Below, piece by piece: positions 1 through 22,357 of a DNA stretch of 64,000 bases (its first letter is position 1; each line of letters starts with the position of its first letter). The position numbers and the translations under genes are program-made. The stretch is from assembly GCF_964340395.1 (NCBI RefSeq), contig NC_135551.1, positions 6,721,463-6,785,462 of the forward strand, read 5' to 3'. The DNA comes from Glandiceps talaboti. Its lineage: Eukaryota > Hemichordata > Enteropneusta > Spengelidae. Below the pieces are notes generated by a model. That model searched no databases and had not been told where the DNA came from. It worked only from the letters and a program-made list of their open reading frames with translations.

Positions 1-56
1 ACGAGATACAATTTGCAGGAATGCACTGGAGAAATACTTTATGTTTACATTTCCAG

Positions 57-3815
<3,759 letters not shown>

Positions 3816-3886
3816 ACATTGTGTTTGATTTTGATCTTGATACAAAAAATTGATGTGAACTCTATCTAAGCTAAAGATTGAATTTG

Positions 3887-3892
3887 AATAAA
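3887..3892 (+). promoter_or_regulatory. Polyadenylation signal AATAAA
   Basis: AATAAA lies 72 bp after the stop codon of the receptor gene, in an AT-rich 3' UTR-like stretch. It is the first canonical signal downstream. Confidence 0.55.
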
Positions 3893-3929
3893 TATTTATA
3901 TAAAATGTGTTCATGTATTTAATGTTTGT

Positions 3930-4135
3930 AAAGTAGTTTGAATAATGAACGATATTCAGTGATAAAACAGTTTCATGCAGTCTTCAAATTCCGCATAACT
4001 TGGCATATACATTAACTAAAGAAAACGCACGTGTCAAAACAAAAGCATGTTACCTTAGTTTTAAAAATAATAACTTAATGATTAATTTGCATAAATAGTG
4101 CTTCACTAACAGGAGGCATTCAGTTTAAATCTGGT
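3930..4135. repeat. Fragment of the satellite-carrying dispersed repeat
   Basis: This stretch matches 17515-17705 imperfectly: both run from AATGAACGATATTCAGT through TTTGCATAA to a shared end GGAGGCA(C/T)TCAGTTTAAATC. It is therefore a second, truncated copy of the repeat that hosts CACTA copy A, lying only about 700 bp from it. Confidence 0.75.
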
Positions 4136-4184
4136 TAGTGGTGTGTTGTTCTTCCCAAATGTATCTTCTGCGTCAATTAGTCTA

Positions 4185-4440
<256 letters not shown>

Positions 4441-4814
4441 GCAAGATTCATTAAAAAATGGCTTGTGGGAAACATTTTAATCGATCTTAGAACTATTGTG
4501 GTTGTTGTACTTGTGGTGATAAGGTTGAGTGTTATTATCGATGACGTTTGAAAACTTGATGTAACTATGTACAGACGTGTTAGAAATACTCATATGCCTC
4601 TTTAAGCCAATCAATATTCTAAAAAGCATTGTTATATGCAACACGAAAAATACTAGAATACTTTAATTTTGAAACCAATGGCAATTCAGATCACATTCTG
4701 AGTTTGAATACATGAAACGGAATGCTATATGCATGCTTTTGTGAGAGAAAAATATATGATATTGATGGAGGCAAAATAATACATATTAATTTGCCTCGTT
4801 GATATAATGTTTAC

Positions 4815-4896
4815 CTCCCGTAAGAGTATGGGAGGTATTGAAAGGGGAATGTCTGTCTGTGTGTCTGTCTGTGTGTCTGTCTATGTGTCCGTCTGT
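4815..4896. repeat. Left end of satellite-carrying repeat, split by CACTA copy A
   Basis: It starts with the hairpin CCTCCCGTAAG...GGGAGG and runs into GTCTGTCTGTG simple sequence, which is then interrupted at 4897 by the CACTA terminus. The matching right half, starting with the same TGTCTGTCCG simple sequence, is at 16455-17705 and ends with TTACGGGAGGCA, complementary to this left end. Confidence 0.65.
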
Positions 4897-5155
4897 CACT
4901 AGTAGAAAAAATAGTACAGATTACGACATTTTCCGTACTATAGTTCAGATTGAGTTCAATTCTGTACTTTTATGCTGATGAGGTGGACGTTTCTGTACTT
5001 TCCCATTAGCGCCTGTCTAATCGGATTATACTCGATCTGAAAAATAGTTCAGATTGCGAGTCGGAAGTGATTTGAATACATTTGCATTTAGTTCAGAATA
5101 TATTCATGAGTTCACCCCGATAACCGGGCAGTAAACAAATGAATATTCAAATCTA
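4897..5155 (+). repeat. Left terminal inverted repeat of CACTA copy A
   Basis: The 259 bp are complementary to 16196-16454 and match 40270-40528 directly. The termini read CACTAG, and internal CTGTACT and AGTTCAGATT motifs repeat at short spacing. Confidence 0.92.
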
Positions 5156-6174
5156 CCGTGCTTGCAATCAATGCGTACATAAACGCTATACGTGTAGCTA
5201 GTGTATTCGATACATATGTATGTATATAAGCAGGCTTATGATATGAACTACATGGTTAGGACGTACGTAGATTGTAATATCACAGGGCTCATTTTGAAAT
5301 AAATGTTCGTAGTACGCCTTTTCATTATGCACTACATACCGCCACCACTAAACGTGTTTCACATTTCTACGCGTTTGATGCATAGTAATACAGATTTAGA
5401 TGACATGACAATCGTTTCCAATAATAGTTTAAAATTGGGCCACAAATATTGCTAGTGTATGGAGCTTCTTAACAAACCTGACCGGCCAATAGCGTCAACA
5501 AACTCACAGTAGAGACGTGCTGACAGATTTGAGTCTGTGGACATTATTTCTAGCTAAGTAAAATTGAGTGACTATTGGGAATATTATATGGCCACCATGT
5601 CGTCCATGTCGTCTATAGTTTCTGACGGACCGTGTTATGTACAACGTAACGCTGAACGAAATACGGTCCATCAGGAATTAACTAGACTAACCTCTATGGG
5701 AATAGTATTCTTGTCCATGTGTCGTTTATAGAACAATTAAGTGTTAGGGTGTGATCTTCACAGTAATAAACAAGCCTTTAGAAGAACAACAGGTATTCAC
5801 GCCTCAAATATCTTGGGCATCATCCAAATTACGATCATGAGCACCAAAGTAAAGGAAATACTTAATGACGTTCGGCATGCAACCCCCCCCCCCCCCGGGC
5901 CCGTACCTATGGGTACATGCCCGGCATCCATGTAACTGTTATATCACTCTACGTGACGATTCTGAGGGCCCTCATCTCTTATTCTCTTGTTTTATTTCAA
6001 TGTGGTATACTCATAACTCCTGTTTTTATAGTATAACTGTACAATTGGCTTCGATCAGTGCATTCCAGATTTTCATGAGTCGTGTGTGCACATTGCACAG
6101 ATATCTGCAGAATACTTAAAAGGATTATGGGTAATGTATGCATATGCGGGAAAAACAAACTGCTGTAAGGAGCA

Positions 6175-6328
6175 TAGTCTCGCTGCCAGACTCGAGACTA
6201 TCGTCTCTAATCTGTTTACCGAGCGGCGCAGCCGCGAGAAGAGAGGGACCAGTCCCCCTCTCTTCTCGCGGCTGCGCCGCTCGGTAAACAGATTAGGGAC
6301 GATAGTCTCGAGTCTGGCAGCGAGACTA
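6175..6328. mobile_element. 154-bp near-perfect fold-back element with 9-bp target duplication
   Basis: The two arms, each about 73 bp starting TAGTCTCGCTGCCAGACTCG, are complementary with one visible mismatch near the ends (T/C) around a tiny CAGT centre. TAAGGAGCA flanks it on both sides (6166-6174 and 6329-6337). Copy B has this sequence once, uninterrupted, at 42409-42417, so the empty site is seen directly. There is no coding capacity. A 9-bp duplication is typical of Mutator-like or Merlin-like elements, but the superfamily is not established. Confidence 0.9.
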
Positions 6329-7306
6329 TAAGGAGCACTGACTTTGCCCTCATATCTTCATCCCATTTTGCACTGAAGAAGTTTCACATGGCTCTCATAT
6401 TTCATATATACTCTTTCTAAATATATGGTGATGCAACATGAGTAGAAATAACTGGGGTTAACTAAGTTTGGTAGTCAATATAGCAGGTTTACCATCAAAC
6501 TGACGCAAAATTTGTTTCAAGTTTGTGTAGTAAAAACCGTTGGCCCAGTTGTCGATTAGGCTTACAAGTTACACAAAGCATGATAAGACACTGTGAATGG
6601 TGCAAATAAACAACGTGCGAAATGCCAAATACCAAATGCAAACAATACAAGCGAACAAAAGGGCCTGTATGCACTCTAATAGCCCGATATTTTGCCTAAA
6701 ATCAGGCTCACATGTGCGAACGGTGTGTTTTTGACGTACCTAGTAGGCAGTGATGTAGATAATAGCCGGTTACCGGTCACAACGCCCAGCTATAACTTAT
6801 AAGTATAACAGTTGTGGGACCGGCTTAGGAAAGTACTCAAACCTGACGATCATTGAACAAATTCTAAGGTTGGAAAATTAAATATGAGTTGCCCGGGAGT
6901 TCTAATAGCAAGTAAAATACCCAAAGTGTAAACAAAAAGATAAATTAATTCATAATTATTTGGAAAACATTAGATGATTACGCAGTAAAACAAGACTGGC
7001 CACGCTATCGCTAGCGAAAGCCTTCGAACTAGTTTCATAACGACCGGACGTTGAAGGAAGCGCGAAGCGAAGTGTGAGGTCAATGTGACGTCTCATGATG
7101 ATGTATGATGCATCAACATGACGTTTACGTAGAGTTGCACTAAATGTTTTCTAAACTTCAGTGGAAAGAATTTTTGTCGATCAGACACTGACTATGTTTA
7201 AATTCTTAAAACATCTGAGAAAACTGAAGAGGGGAAGCAAAATGTGACACTGACAGACAAGCCAGACGTACGGCACATGTACAGAAGGCGAGGCACACCC
7301 TCTGAT

Positions 7307-7326
7307 CATGGAAGTATACTTCCATG
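7307..7326. mobile_element. 20-bp perfect palindrome inserted with 7-bp direct repeats
   Basis: CATGGAAGTATACTTCCATG is a perfect palindrome between two CTCTGAT copies (7300-7306 and 7327-7333). Copy B at about 43377-43390 has a single CTCTGGTGC and no palindrome. The direct repeat may have been 9 bp before substitution. Confidence 0.65.
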
Positions 7327-8253
7327 CTCTGATGCAAACTGGACAATTATCGTGCGTGTCGCGTATAAGGCATCAGATGTAATACATGTAGCTAACCAAA
7401 TGTTCTTGTACTTCAGTCTTTCTTGTAACAGGTATTGGAAATTGTCAGAAACCTGATGATTTTATGACTGAATAAGTTTCGATAGGCGATCCCAGAAACC
7501 ATTCTTAGTTTACCCCTTTCACATATATTATCAACCATGCTAATGTTTTGAAACAAATCTCGATTAACAGGTAATTTAGCGCTTGAAAGATGGCGACGTC
7601 CATACCCCCCCCCCCCCGGCTGCACATATTTTAATATGCAATTATACATTACCCCCTCCCCATACACGTCAGAGAAGTACAGTATGGTACACTATATGAC
7701 ACACTGTAAGCTAACAGTGGAAATCAACTTCAGTGTCCATACATATCAGACATAGAGATTTCTTTACAAATGGATGTGGGCTCATTGGGCTGTAACCTGT
7801 ACTTGGAAAAACTTAACCAGCAGAGTTTTCTTTTTGAATCCTATGTCTTGACAGAAACGGCACCCCCTTCGATAACTAGTGGGGAGGGTGTGTCCCCCTC
7901 CCACAGTAGGCAATTTTTTGAAAAATAAGGACATGTAGGAGGCCATTTAGCGGCATAATATTTCAAACCATACACATTATTGGAAGCCATAAAGTACTTG
8001 AAAATTGTCTTCAAAACCCAAATTGTACTCTCATTAAATTATTTTACAACTCTATTACCTACGCTTTAACTAATACATAGATATTTTGGCAGACACACAC
8101 ATTCGTTTGGCCATTGGCTGCCTAATAATTAAATGTGTGGTAGGTAAATGAAGTGAACAATTTTGCAAAGTACAAGGTAAACGATTGCTCCTGTGGTTTG
8201 AATGTTCAACAAAGTCTCCACACAGAGAGATAGAGCAAGAGAGGAGACATACG

Positions 8254-8405
<152 letters not shown>

Positions 8406-8578
8406 CATACACTTATACAAATGTAAATTTACTTGGTAAACAACTGCTCCTGAGGTTTAATTTTGGTTCAAATCATGAGCAGAATATTCGGGGGCCCTTT
8501 CAGACCATCACAATTGTCATGCCTCCCTTTGAACCTCAATTTTGTTCATGCCCCCCCCCCCCCCCCGTAAATTCTGAC

Positions 8579-9345
8579 TCCAGCATAATTTCAAGAGTAT
8601 TCCGAGCTCGGTATTACAGGCATTCGACTAGAGTCTTTATACCTCAAAGATATACAACAGTCCATTTCTGTACAAGGCATATCAGAAACCAAACATTTGC
8701 AGTGTGGAGTGCCACAAAACCCTGTGCTTGGTCCACTCTTACACGCGTATGCTGTCTATACACATCACCACTTGGAAAGCTAATCCGACATCAAAATCTC
8801 AATATGCAACAACATGTAGACGACAACCAGATTTACCAATATATTTCCCCAATCACATACGTCAACTACAGTAACTAAGATGGAAACTGTTGCACATGAT
8901 ATTAAACGACCCAAAATAAGCTAGTTTAATGATGGCAAAACCGAGGTCCTCCTTATCACGTCTCAGTTCAACAGGCTTCCTCGTCTCATGAACCACATCA
9001 ACATTGGATCGTCTTCTGTGCAGTTAGTGGATTCAGCATGTACCATTTGTGTAACAATTGATGACCGTTATAACCTCAAGAAGCACATCTCGTTGACATG
9101 TAGATCAGTTCTTTTTCACCCCCTCCACTGTCTATGGTCGCATACGCCAGTATCCTACAAACGGAGTTTGTCAGAACCTTGGTCATGCACTTATATCATC
9201 GAAACCTGACTACTGAATGGCCCTTCTGTATGGGCTGCCAGCTAAAAACATTGTCCCTTTTCAACATGCTCAAAATACAGCAGTTAGGATTGTGTCAGGT
9301 ACAAAGACAACAGATCACGTCACATCGGTTCTTTCAATAACACAG
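8579..9345 (+). pseudogene. CR1/jockey-type LINE reverse transcriptase fragment (copy A)
   Basis: In changing frames it reads QCGVPQNPVLGPLL, then a HVDDNQIYQY version of the (Y)ADD catalytic box, and later a stretch like the C-terminal RT region of CR1/L2/jockey LINEs (INIGSSSVQLVDS, LKKHISL, VSYKR...). Frameshifts, stops and a loss of about 46 bp relative to copy B make it dead. There is no endonuclease and no 3' tail. It is a passenger inside CACTA copy A. Confidence 0.8.
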
Positions 9346-9433
9346 TTTAGTTAGAAATCACACTGGCGTCAAGTGCAGTTACATAATATACCAGTAGGTA
9401 GGGCCTACATGTACATGTAGTCTCAGGTCACTA

Positions 9434-9436
<3 letters not shown>

Positions 9437-9501
<65 letters not shown>

Positions 9502-9524
9502 CCATTGCTCGGTTGACCATGGTA

Positions 9525-9575
<51 letters not shown>
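9437..9575. repeat. Two TA microsatellites around a 30-bp spacer
   Basis: TA arrays lie at about 9438-9499 and 9528-9573. The spacer begins TTACCATTGCTCGG and ends CCATGGTAA, so it can fold back. The same ATTACCATTGCTCGG sequence follows the second array and recurs twice in copy B (56201 and 56500). Confidence 0.9.
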
Positions 9576-9576
<1 letters not shown>

Positions 9577-10260
9577 TACCATTGCTCGGTTGACGGCAAC
9601 GCGGTCAAAGATATCGGGTTCTTTGCACAATACACGTGTATATAGAAATGATGTCCCTTAAATTTCCCCTCTTTTCATTCTTGCTCTTTTCAACTACAAT
9701 ATAGATTTTGATAATTTCCATAGGTCTCACGAGATATACTCTTCAAGGAAAGACAAGTTCGTGTCGGGGTTTGACACGAGAATAGTCTGTGCTTGGAGTA
9801 ATTATACTGTCAGTATAATTTCTCAAAGATATGTGTTATCGTGGAAGTTTAAACATTATTTATACTTTAATGGTGTTATAGATTTTGACCCAAGCTATGC
9901 ATGCCACGGTCACAAGCTATATTGCGTCAGATGGATTTGCCAAACAAGTTTGCCAGAATTAACGCATCCCATCAAACCATGGACCCTCCACAAAGGTGGA
10001 GTGTCTATGGTCAAACAAATGACAGGTCGCAGAAACTATGGTCATGGAAGTATGAACGTCGTTTATACTTGTACGCCGTGACATACAATGAGCGCAGTGC
10101 CATGATTGACCGGATTATTCAGTGTCGACAATCCCAGTTAATATAATCCCAAAGGCAAACTTGTTTTATTTACCACCTTGCCAAGCAACACAGGGTGGTG
10201 GCGAGGCGAAGTTGTAATGTACTGTCGCTTTGATATTCACGATTTTGGAAAGGAAATATA
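9576..10260. other. Interior of CACTA copy A between LINE fragments
   Basis: It matches 56500-57180 of copy B closely. A 106-residue frame at 9761-10081 is kept in both copies (56684-57004) with a few substitutions. I do not recognise it, and near-identity of the copies alone would explain why it stays open. Confidence 0.5.
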
Positions 10261-10277
10261 TAACATCGGGTTAGATC

Positions 10278-11150
10278 TTGAGAGTAAATAAGAAGAAAAG
10301 AAGAGTTAATTTGAAATCAGTGATAAACGAGTTGTCTATTTTTAAGAAACTAAATATAAGGAAAGCTATGGGTCCTGATAACATATGTGGTAGGTTACTG
10401 AATGTCTATGCATCGCAGTTAGCTAGTGTTTCCAGTAGATTGTTCAATTGGTCGTACAATGATCATACGATATCAACCATTTGGAAAACATCTACCATCT
10501 GTCCGGTCCCTAAAAACTTCCAAGGCATCGTCCTGTAGCACTGACTTCCATTGTGATGAAATGCTTCGAGCGTATTTTACTTTGTCAAAACCCACAAAAA
10601 CATTCACACCTTGACCCATACCAATTTACATATTAAAGTAATAGAGGTACTGATAATGCAACTCTCACATTACTTCACGATGCGTATACACATCTTGAAA
10701 AACCAAGTTCATTTGTAAGACTATTGGTTATTGATTTTTCATCAGTCGTTAACAGAAGTCAACCAAACATGATGGCTCATAAACTTAGTTATTTAAACGT
10801 TAACCCCAAACTCATCCTCAGGATAATGGATTTTCTTGTCAACCTTTCCCAGTTTGTTCGCTACCAAAAATTAAGTTCAGCCTTCCATTCAACATTTAGG
10901 GGTGCCTCACAGAGCACGATACTCTCACACAAACTATTTACACTTTACACAAATGACTGCTCATCAGGTACCGATACAAATCCACTTATCAAATATTCTG
11001 ATAACTCTGCATTAGTTGACCTGTCAAATTCTGACCGTACTTATTTCGATGAAGTTGATAGGTTTGTTACTTGGTGTAAAGAAAACTACTTGGACGAAAG
11101 GTCGACTTTAGGAAGAACCCTAAAGTAGTGCCCGACCTTTTTATTGACAA
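10278..11150 (+). pseudogene. Second LINE reverse transcriptase fragment (copy A)
   Basis: 10278-10538 reads KAMGPDNICGRLLNVYA and FNWSYNDHTIS, as in RT domain starts of jockey/CR1/Rex-type LINEs. 10724-11128 reads LVIDFSSVVNRSQPNMM, FTLYTNDCSSG and then KYSDNSALVDL, where the usual catalytic pair would be DD, so the active site is lost. It is followed by [10 protein letters not shown]. Stops and frameshifts separate the blocks. A TA array (11173-11275) replaces the next part of the gene, and the C-terminal part still present in copy B (58195-58650) is deleted here. Confidence 0.85.
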
Positions 11151-11171
11151 TGTTAAAGTTGAACAGGTGAC

Positions 11172-14700
<3,529 letters not shown>

Positions 14701-16195
14701 AGCGATTCTAGTCTGTTCCTATTATAGTGGTCTGAGGTTCAGATCAAAATGCCGCATTCATCCACAACATAAAAAATCATAGACCCTACACGACTGGCGT
14801 TTGTAAAAGTCAGTTTTAAACCATAATTACTACACCTCTTTATCTTCTCGGCAAGAACATGCAGTGCTGCAATCCAACGTGAGGACCTCTCACCAACTTT
14901 CAGATCACTTCACATTGGGAACGTTGGTGAGAGTTCTACTAATATAATTCAGACTGAGGCAAAAAATATAGCTTTTCTGAGTTGAAATCCGAGGTTTAAA
15001 TCCTGATATCTGAAAATTCCGAATCAACCCAGATTACATTGAATAAAAAATAAGTCTAACAAACAATTTATGATTTTTCAGTCCCGAAACTTGCTATTAT
15101 CCATACACTGTATACAAAGCTAAATACACGGTGATTGGTGTATCGCACTCCTTGACTGAGTGGGTCGGAAAAAAAATAGGTAGACTCACTTGTCATAAAT
15201 CGATTTATAAATCTACAAAGGCACTGTGACAACTAAAGCAGTCCCTTTACAGACCATTTTTCTTTAGAAATAAATAGGCTAAAACAATACTGAATGACAG
15301 GCAGTCCAAGGTATGCAAAACCATAAGCGAGCGCGTACTCACGATGCTAGATTAACACACTATTTTACCTGCGCATTGAAGACGCACAGTAAAAAGACCA
15401 GTTTTCAACATTAATGCAGGAAATACAAAGCTAACAATTCAAAATTGTATAAAATGTAAGAAAACAAAAAACAGGCGACAGTCAGAGCATGCATGAACTT
15501 CGATTTACAATACCATTATTAAGTTCTTGCATTTTGGGGCTAATGAAGTCATAGAGACTAGAGTGGGCGAGTTTCATCACAGTTAGTATAATCAATGGCA
15601 CCGTGATAATTCTGACTTTCACTTGAAACTGGACCAGAACAGTCTAGGTCGGACGAGTCGTCATCATCAATTCAAAGGCGACGTAACCAAATATACACCG
15701 TGAATTCATCTTAGATCGCACCGAGTTGAACAATCATGTCTGTCATTGTTGTCCTCTTTGACTAACATCGAATGTATTTATCATTGTAGAATGTAGACCT
15801 TTACGCTGTTTGACCGCCTTTTGAAGTATAACCCACATAGGTGATATTTCATTGACCTACATGGAAATGCTGGTAAATACTTTTTGCAAGTAGTAGTAGC
15901 TCAGACCACTCTAGTACTTTAGTGGTCTGAGGTAGTAGTAAGAGTTTTTGCTAACGTTTACATGCTAGCGTAGTTGTACATGTACGTATACATGTCAGTT
16001 CGTATGTACATGTACATTAAATGTAGCTCTCATCATATCATACACTGTACATGTGTGTAACCCTTTTCTTTTGCACCCTCCCCCTCCGCCTCCATGTGGT
16101 CAAACACAGACAACTAACTAACTAAATAGTGTTACTGTTAGTTTTCTGTGGGTCAAACAATTAGTGTACACGCCTTGAATCACATGCAGGCGAGA
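14701..16195. other. Copy A-specific interior of CACTA element
   Basis: No gene is seen. AGTGGTCTGAGGT at about 14728 also occurs at 15921 and 54399, suggesting a dispersed terminal sequence. There is a 33-bp palindromic insertion at 15899. Confidence 0.6.
15899..15931. mobile_element. 33-bp palindromic insertion with 9-bp direct repeats
   Basis: The ends CTCAGACCACT and AGTGGTCTGAG are exact complements around a short centre. GTAGTAGTA flanks it at 15890-15898 and 15932-15940. The flank is a GTA repeat, so the 9-bp duplication could be partly chance. Confidence 0.6.
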
Positions 16196-16454
16196 TAGAT
16201 TTGAATATTCATTTGTTTACTGCCCGGTTATCGGGGTGAACTCATGAATATATTCTGAACTAAATGCTAATGTATTCAAATCACTTCCGACTCGCAATCT
16301 GAACTATTTTTCAGATCGAGTATAATCCGATTAGACAGGCGCTAATGGGAAAGTACAGAAACGTCCACCTCATCAGCATAAAAGTACAGAATTGAACTCA
16401 ATCTGAACTATAGTACGGAAAATGTCGTAATCTGTACTATTTTTTCTACTAGTG
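16196..16454 (-). repeat. Right terminal inverted repeat of CACTA copy A
   Basis: The 259 bp are complementary to 4897-5155, ending CTACTAGTG, followed by TGT and TG-rich simple sequence. Confidence 0.92.
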
Positions 16455-16464
16455 TGTCTGTCCG

Positions 16465-16512
<48 letters not shown>

Positions 16513-17705
16513 TGTGTCATCATTTTCTAAAAATTAGCTGGCTCAATTGTAATGAAATTTGGAATATATAATCTTTAGGTTAATAGCTAGACCTGATACG
16601 TTTTGAGACAGATCTGTAAATGTTTAATTAGAGAAATTTGCATATTAATGAAATCAACTAATTCAGCAATTACTTCAATTTCAATATAATTTAGTAAATT
16701 CGTTAAACATAACAACATTTGTTCTTAAAAAAATTTGATGTACCTTACAGCGTTAATGAATAATTTGCATAATTAATTTGTTTTGGTAATTAGGCTATAA
16801 CTTAAGAATGCATACTTTATATTCAACATAAGTTAGTACATACGTTAACCATAAGAAAACAAACATGTCCTATCAAGTTTGTTGATGTACCTTACAGTAC
16901 TAGTGTTAATTAATAATTTGCATAATTAATGATTTTCGGTAATTAGGCTATATCTTACGACTGCATACTTCAATTTCAACACAGTTCAGTACATACATTA
17001 ACCATAACATATTGTGTATGTCGTATAAAGCTAGTTGATGTACCTTACAGTGTTAATGAATAATTTGCATAATTAATGATTTTCGGTAATTAGGATATAT
17101 CTTAAGACTACATACATCAACTACAATACAATTTAGTACATACGTTAAACATAACAGAGTGCATATCTCCTATAAAAGTTGTTGGTTTCGTTTGAAGATT
17201 TAGTGAATAATTTGCATAATTAATTACTTTCGGTAATTAGGCTATATCTTAGGACTGCATACTTGAATTTCAATCTAATTTAGTACACACGTTAACCATA
17301 GCAAACCGGATATCTCCTATAAAATATTTGATATAGCTTACAGTCAGTTTTAATGAAAAAATTGCATAATTAATGATTCTAGGAAAGTAGGTTGTGTCTC
17401 AAAAATGCAAGCTTCAAATTTCGTATACTATGGTACATACATGTATATCAACCATAACAACACGCACCTGTCCTATGAAGTTTGTTCCTACAACTTTTAC
17501 CTTTAATGAGTATTTTGAATAATGAACGATATTCAGTAATTTAGCAGTATCATGCACTCTTCAAATTCCGTATAATTTGGCACATACATTAACCTAAGAA
17601 AGAACGCTTGTCCAAAAACAAAGCCTGTTACCATAGGTATTTTAGTTTATTGAGTTATTTGCATAATTAGTTATTCCCTTACGGGAGGCACTCAGTTTAA
17701 ATCTG
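16455..17705. repeat. Right part of satellite-carrying repeat with about 147-bp tandem units
   Basis: TG simple sequence (about 16468-16511) is followed by about six diverged units with a period near 147 bp. Each carries AATTTGCATAATTAATGA, GGTAATTAGGCTATATC and GTACATACGTTAACCATA (units near 16633, 16760, 16915, 17060, 17208 and 17355). The unit ends at TTACGGGAGGCACTCAG (about 17680-17697), complementary to the left end at 4817. It has no coding capacity. Confidence 0.8.
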
Positions 17706-17710
17706 GTTAA

Positions 17711-18299
17711 TTATGTTTGATAATCTTACTTTTTTTCACCTCAAGAATTGCTTATTGTAGTTAAATAAATGAAACTAAACGTGTTAAACAATATCTAGAA
17801 CAATTACTCTTTGACATATTGCCATTTTACATTGATCCCTCCACTCATGGTCTGTGAACCCTTTCTCTTAACTACACTTTCCACTAATATCAAGTAATGT
17901 TGAAGACAATTATATTTATCTTTGTTTTATGAATTAATAGACACCAATATTTGTTATGAAGTTCAGATTATGTCTTGTAACTTAATATTGCGAAAAAGAG
18001 AACACACAATACAAATGTGTACACATAGTCATCAAGCTGAACTTGCCATTTGACCTTGACTTTCATCTCCCAGATCAAATAGACAAACATAGTTTTCACA
18101 CAGCTAAATTAATGTAGTAGGTGACATTTTAAATTGCCTAATAATATTCAAATCCGCTAGAGACAATTTGTATATTAGTTTATATATGTGAATGATGGTT
18201 TTCAACTTACAAGAACACAGCACTATTAATTGACAGATACACAGAGTAATGGCGTTTCGGTGTTGACTTCCACTCTTTATTGTTGTTGTTTTTTCATAG
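17711..18299. other. Intergenic or upstream intron sequence
   Basis: AT-rich, with no open frame or repeat that I recognise. It ends in the acceptor TTTTTTCATAG at 18289-18299. No kinase N-lobe exon is visible here. Confidence 0.6.
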
Positions 18300-20607
<2,308 letters not shown>

Positions 20608-21408
20608 GGTCATTTGAAAAGCCAACAGATACAATGAATATATCACAAAAGTCTGAGAAAGACACAGACCATCAAATAGTAGAATAAGGGCATCCAAACG
20701 AGAAGATTGTTTAAAGAAACATTATTTCTGTCAACCCAATTATAGACTATGAACAGTATCAATAACCACGCTATGTTCAAAGATGGACATGGTTATTCAG
20801 TGATGTTTCCCAGAATGATCTTAAATTGTCAATAATTATGTTAAGTTTAAAGACCAGCTGTTAAGTGCGGTGTTGCCATCAACGGCGTTGTCAGTAGTTG
20901 TATCAAGTTCACAAAATGAGTATTGAAGTATATAAATGTTACATTGATGTAAAAAAAAAAGTATTTATTTATTTCAAATTCAAACTATTAAAGTGTGTTT
21001 CCCCTAATTTGTTTGTGATTAGTAAATAGTAATGTCAAGTTAAAAGATCAACTGTTTGGCATAATAATGTTATCTAAGTTGATGAATCCATATTTACTTC
21101 AAATTCAAATATCTGTCGTTAGATGTGATACTGTCCAGCTTTTTTGTCAGTAGTTATTAAATGCTAAAAATGTACACTGATTGGCGCAATGTTAGCTTGA
21201 TTGATGTAGATCATAGTTATTTCAAGACCAGTTTCGAATAGTTGGGTGTAATGTTAGCTAGGTAGATGTGTTCAATAACATGATTAGCATTTTAAGTTCA
21301 ACAGTCAGCAATATCTGAACACTGATATAACCATGAGTAAGCTTTCTTATTTTACCTTGACATCTAATGTCAATGTTAAATGTCTATAGTAAACTGGCTA
21401 AACGCTGC
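20608..21408. other. Intergenic sequence
   Basis: AT-rich, with no gene, RNA or repeat recognised. A poly-A run near 20952 follows the kinase-like gene. Confidence 0.6.
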
Positions 21409-22357
21409 TTACTATCGATTGCGTTGACCCGTTCCGTTTGAAGGAACTAGGTACATTGTGATATATGTGGTCTTCACAACATTATTTTACGTAAATTTCA
21501 CCACTGGGATCTGTAAGTAGAGTTTCAAAGATATCGGCACTGTGGGAAATCAAAACACTTCTCTGTACCATATTAAACAAAGCGTCATTGCATACTGTTT
21601 CAACTACCATGTATTTCCTCCGCCATCTTTGAAGAGTCTGTGTTACAAAAAACTGTTCTGGATTTGAACATTGTAAATGTTTATTTTGAAGTTCTGGTTT
21701 TGGTCTTAGTTTTAAACTGTCGGGAGTGTCTCATAATTCTTGCTGAACCATCGATGGTTTTAGTCTACGTATAATCTATTAGCTTGGTATTAGTGACTGT
21801 AACTGAACTTGAAGTGTGTCCTGCATGTAGTGAGTATCTGTTACGTACGATTAACTTGTTGCTTCTTACTTGACAGTATGCCGCAACATCAAACTTAGGG
21901 GCCGTGTCATTTTAAAACTGACGCACAAGAAACGTAATTTCTTCGTTTTCGTTTTATTCGCACGTTTCCATAATTTATACACAGTTGATTTTGACTGTCG
22001 CACCACGACAGTGATGAACACGTTATATCGGCTTACACAGTCATGCATGTTTCAACTACAAACAACTGAAAACATCTACAAATCTGTGTGGAATTACTAA
22101 ACTACTGCTGAATAATTATTTAACATGTTTCAGGCGATCGAACTTTTTGGTTTTCACGTTAATAGAAGGATTGAATCAACATCAGTCGAACGATCAACTT
22201 GTTTTTCGTACTGAAAAAAAACGTTCGCAATACCACTCTATCTACGACAATTTAGTCGAAGTTTAGAGGTCACGTCAAACGTGACATCTTTCCATCGGTA
22301 ATTTCCGGATTTACACTTGTATTCGTTTCACTTTATACCCAAACGTGGCCTAACTTA

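Noticed and set aside
5881-5905. Insertion of a C-run block in copy A relative to copy B
   Set aside because: No direct repeat and no palindrome; best explained by a simple indel at a homopolymer.
5741-5935. 64-codon frame, with an 89-codon partner at 41121-41390
   Set aside because: The two copies diverge after an indel and match nothing recognised; similarity reflects the duplicated CACTA interior.
6086-6331. 81-codon ORF across the 154-bp fold-back element
   Set aside because: It reads both arms of the palindrome and is an artefact of it.
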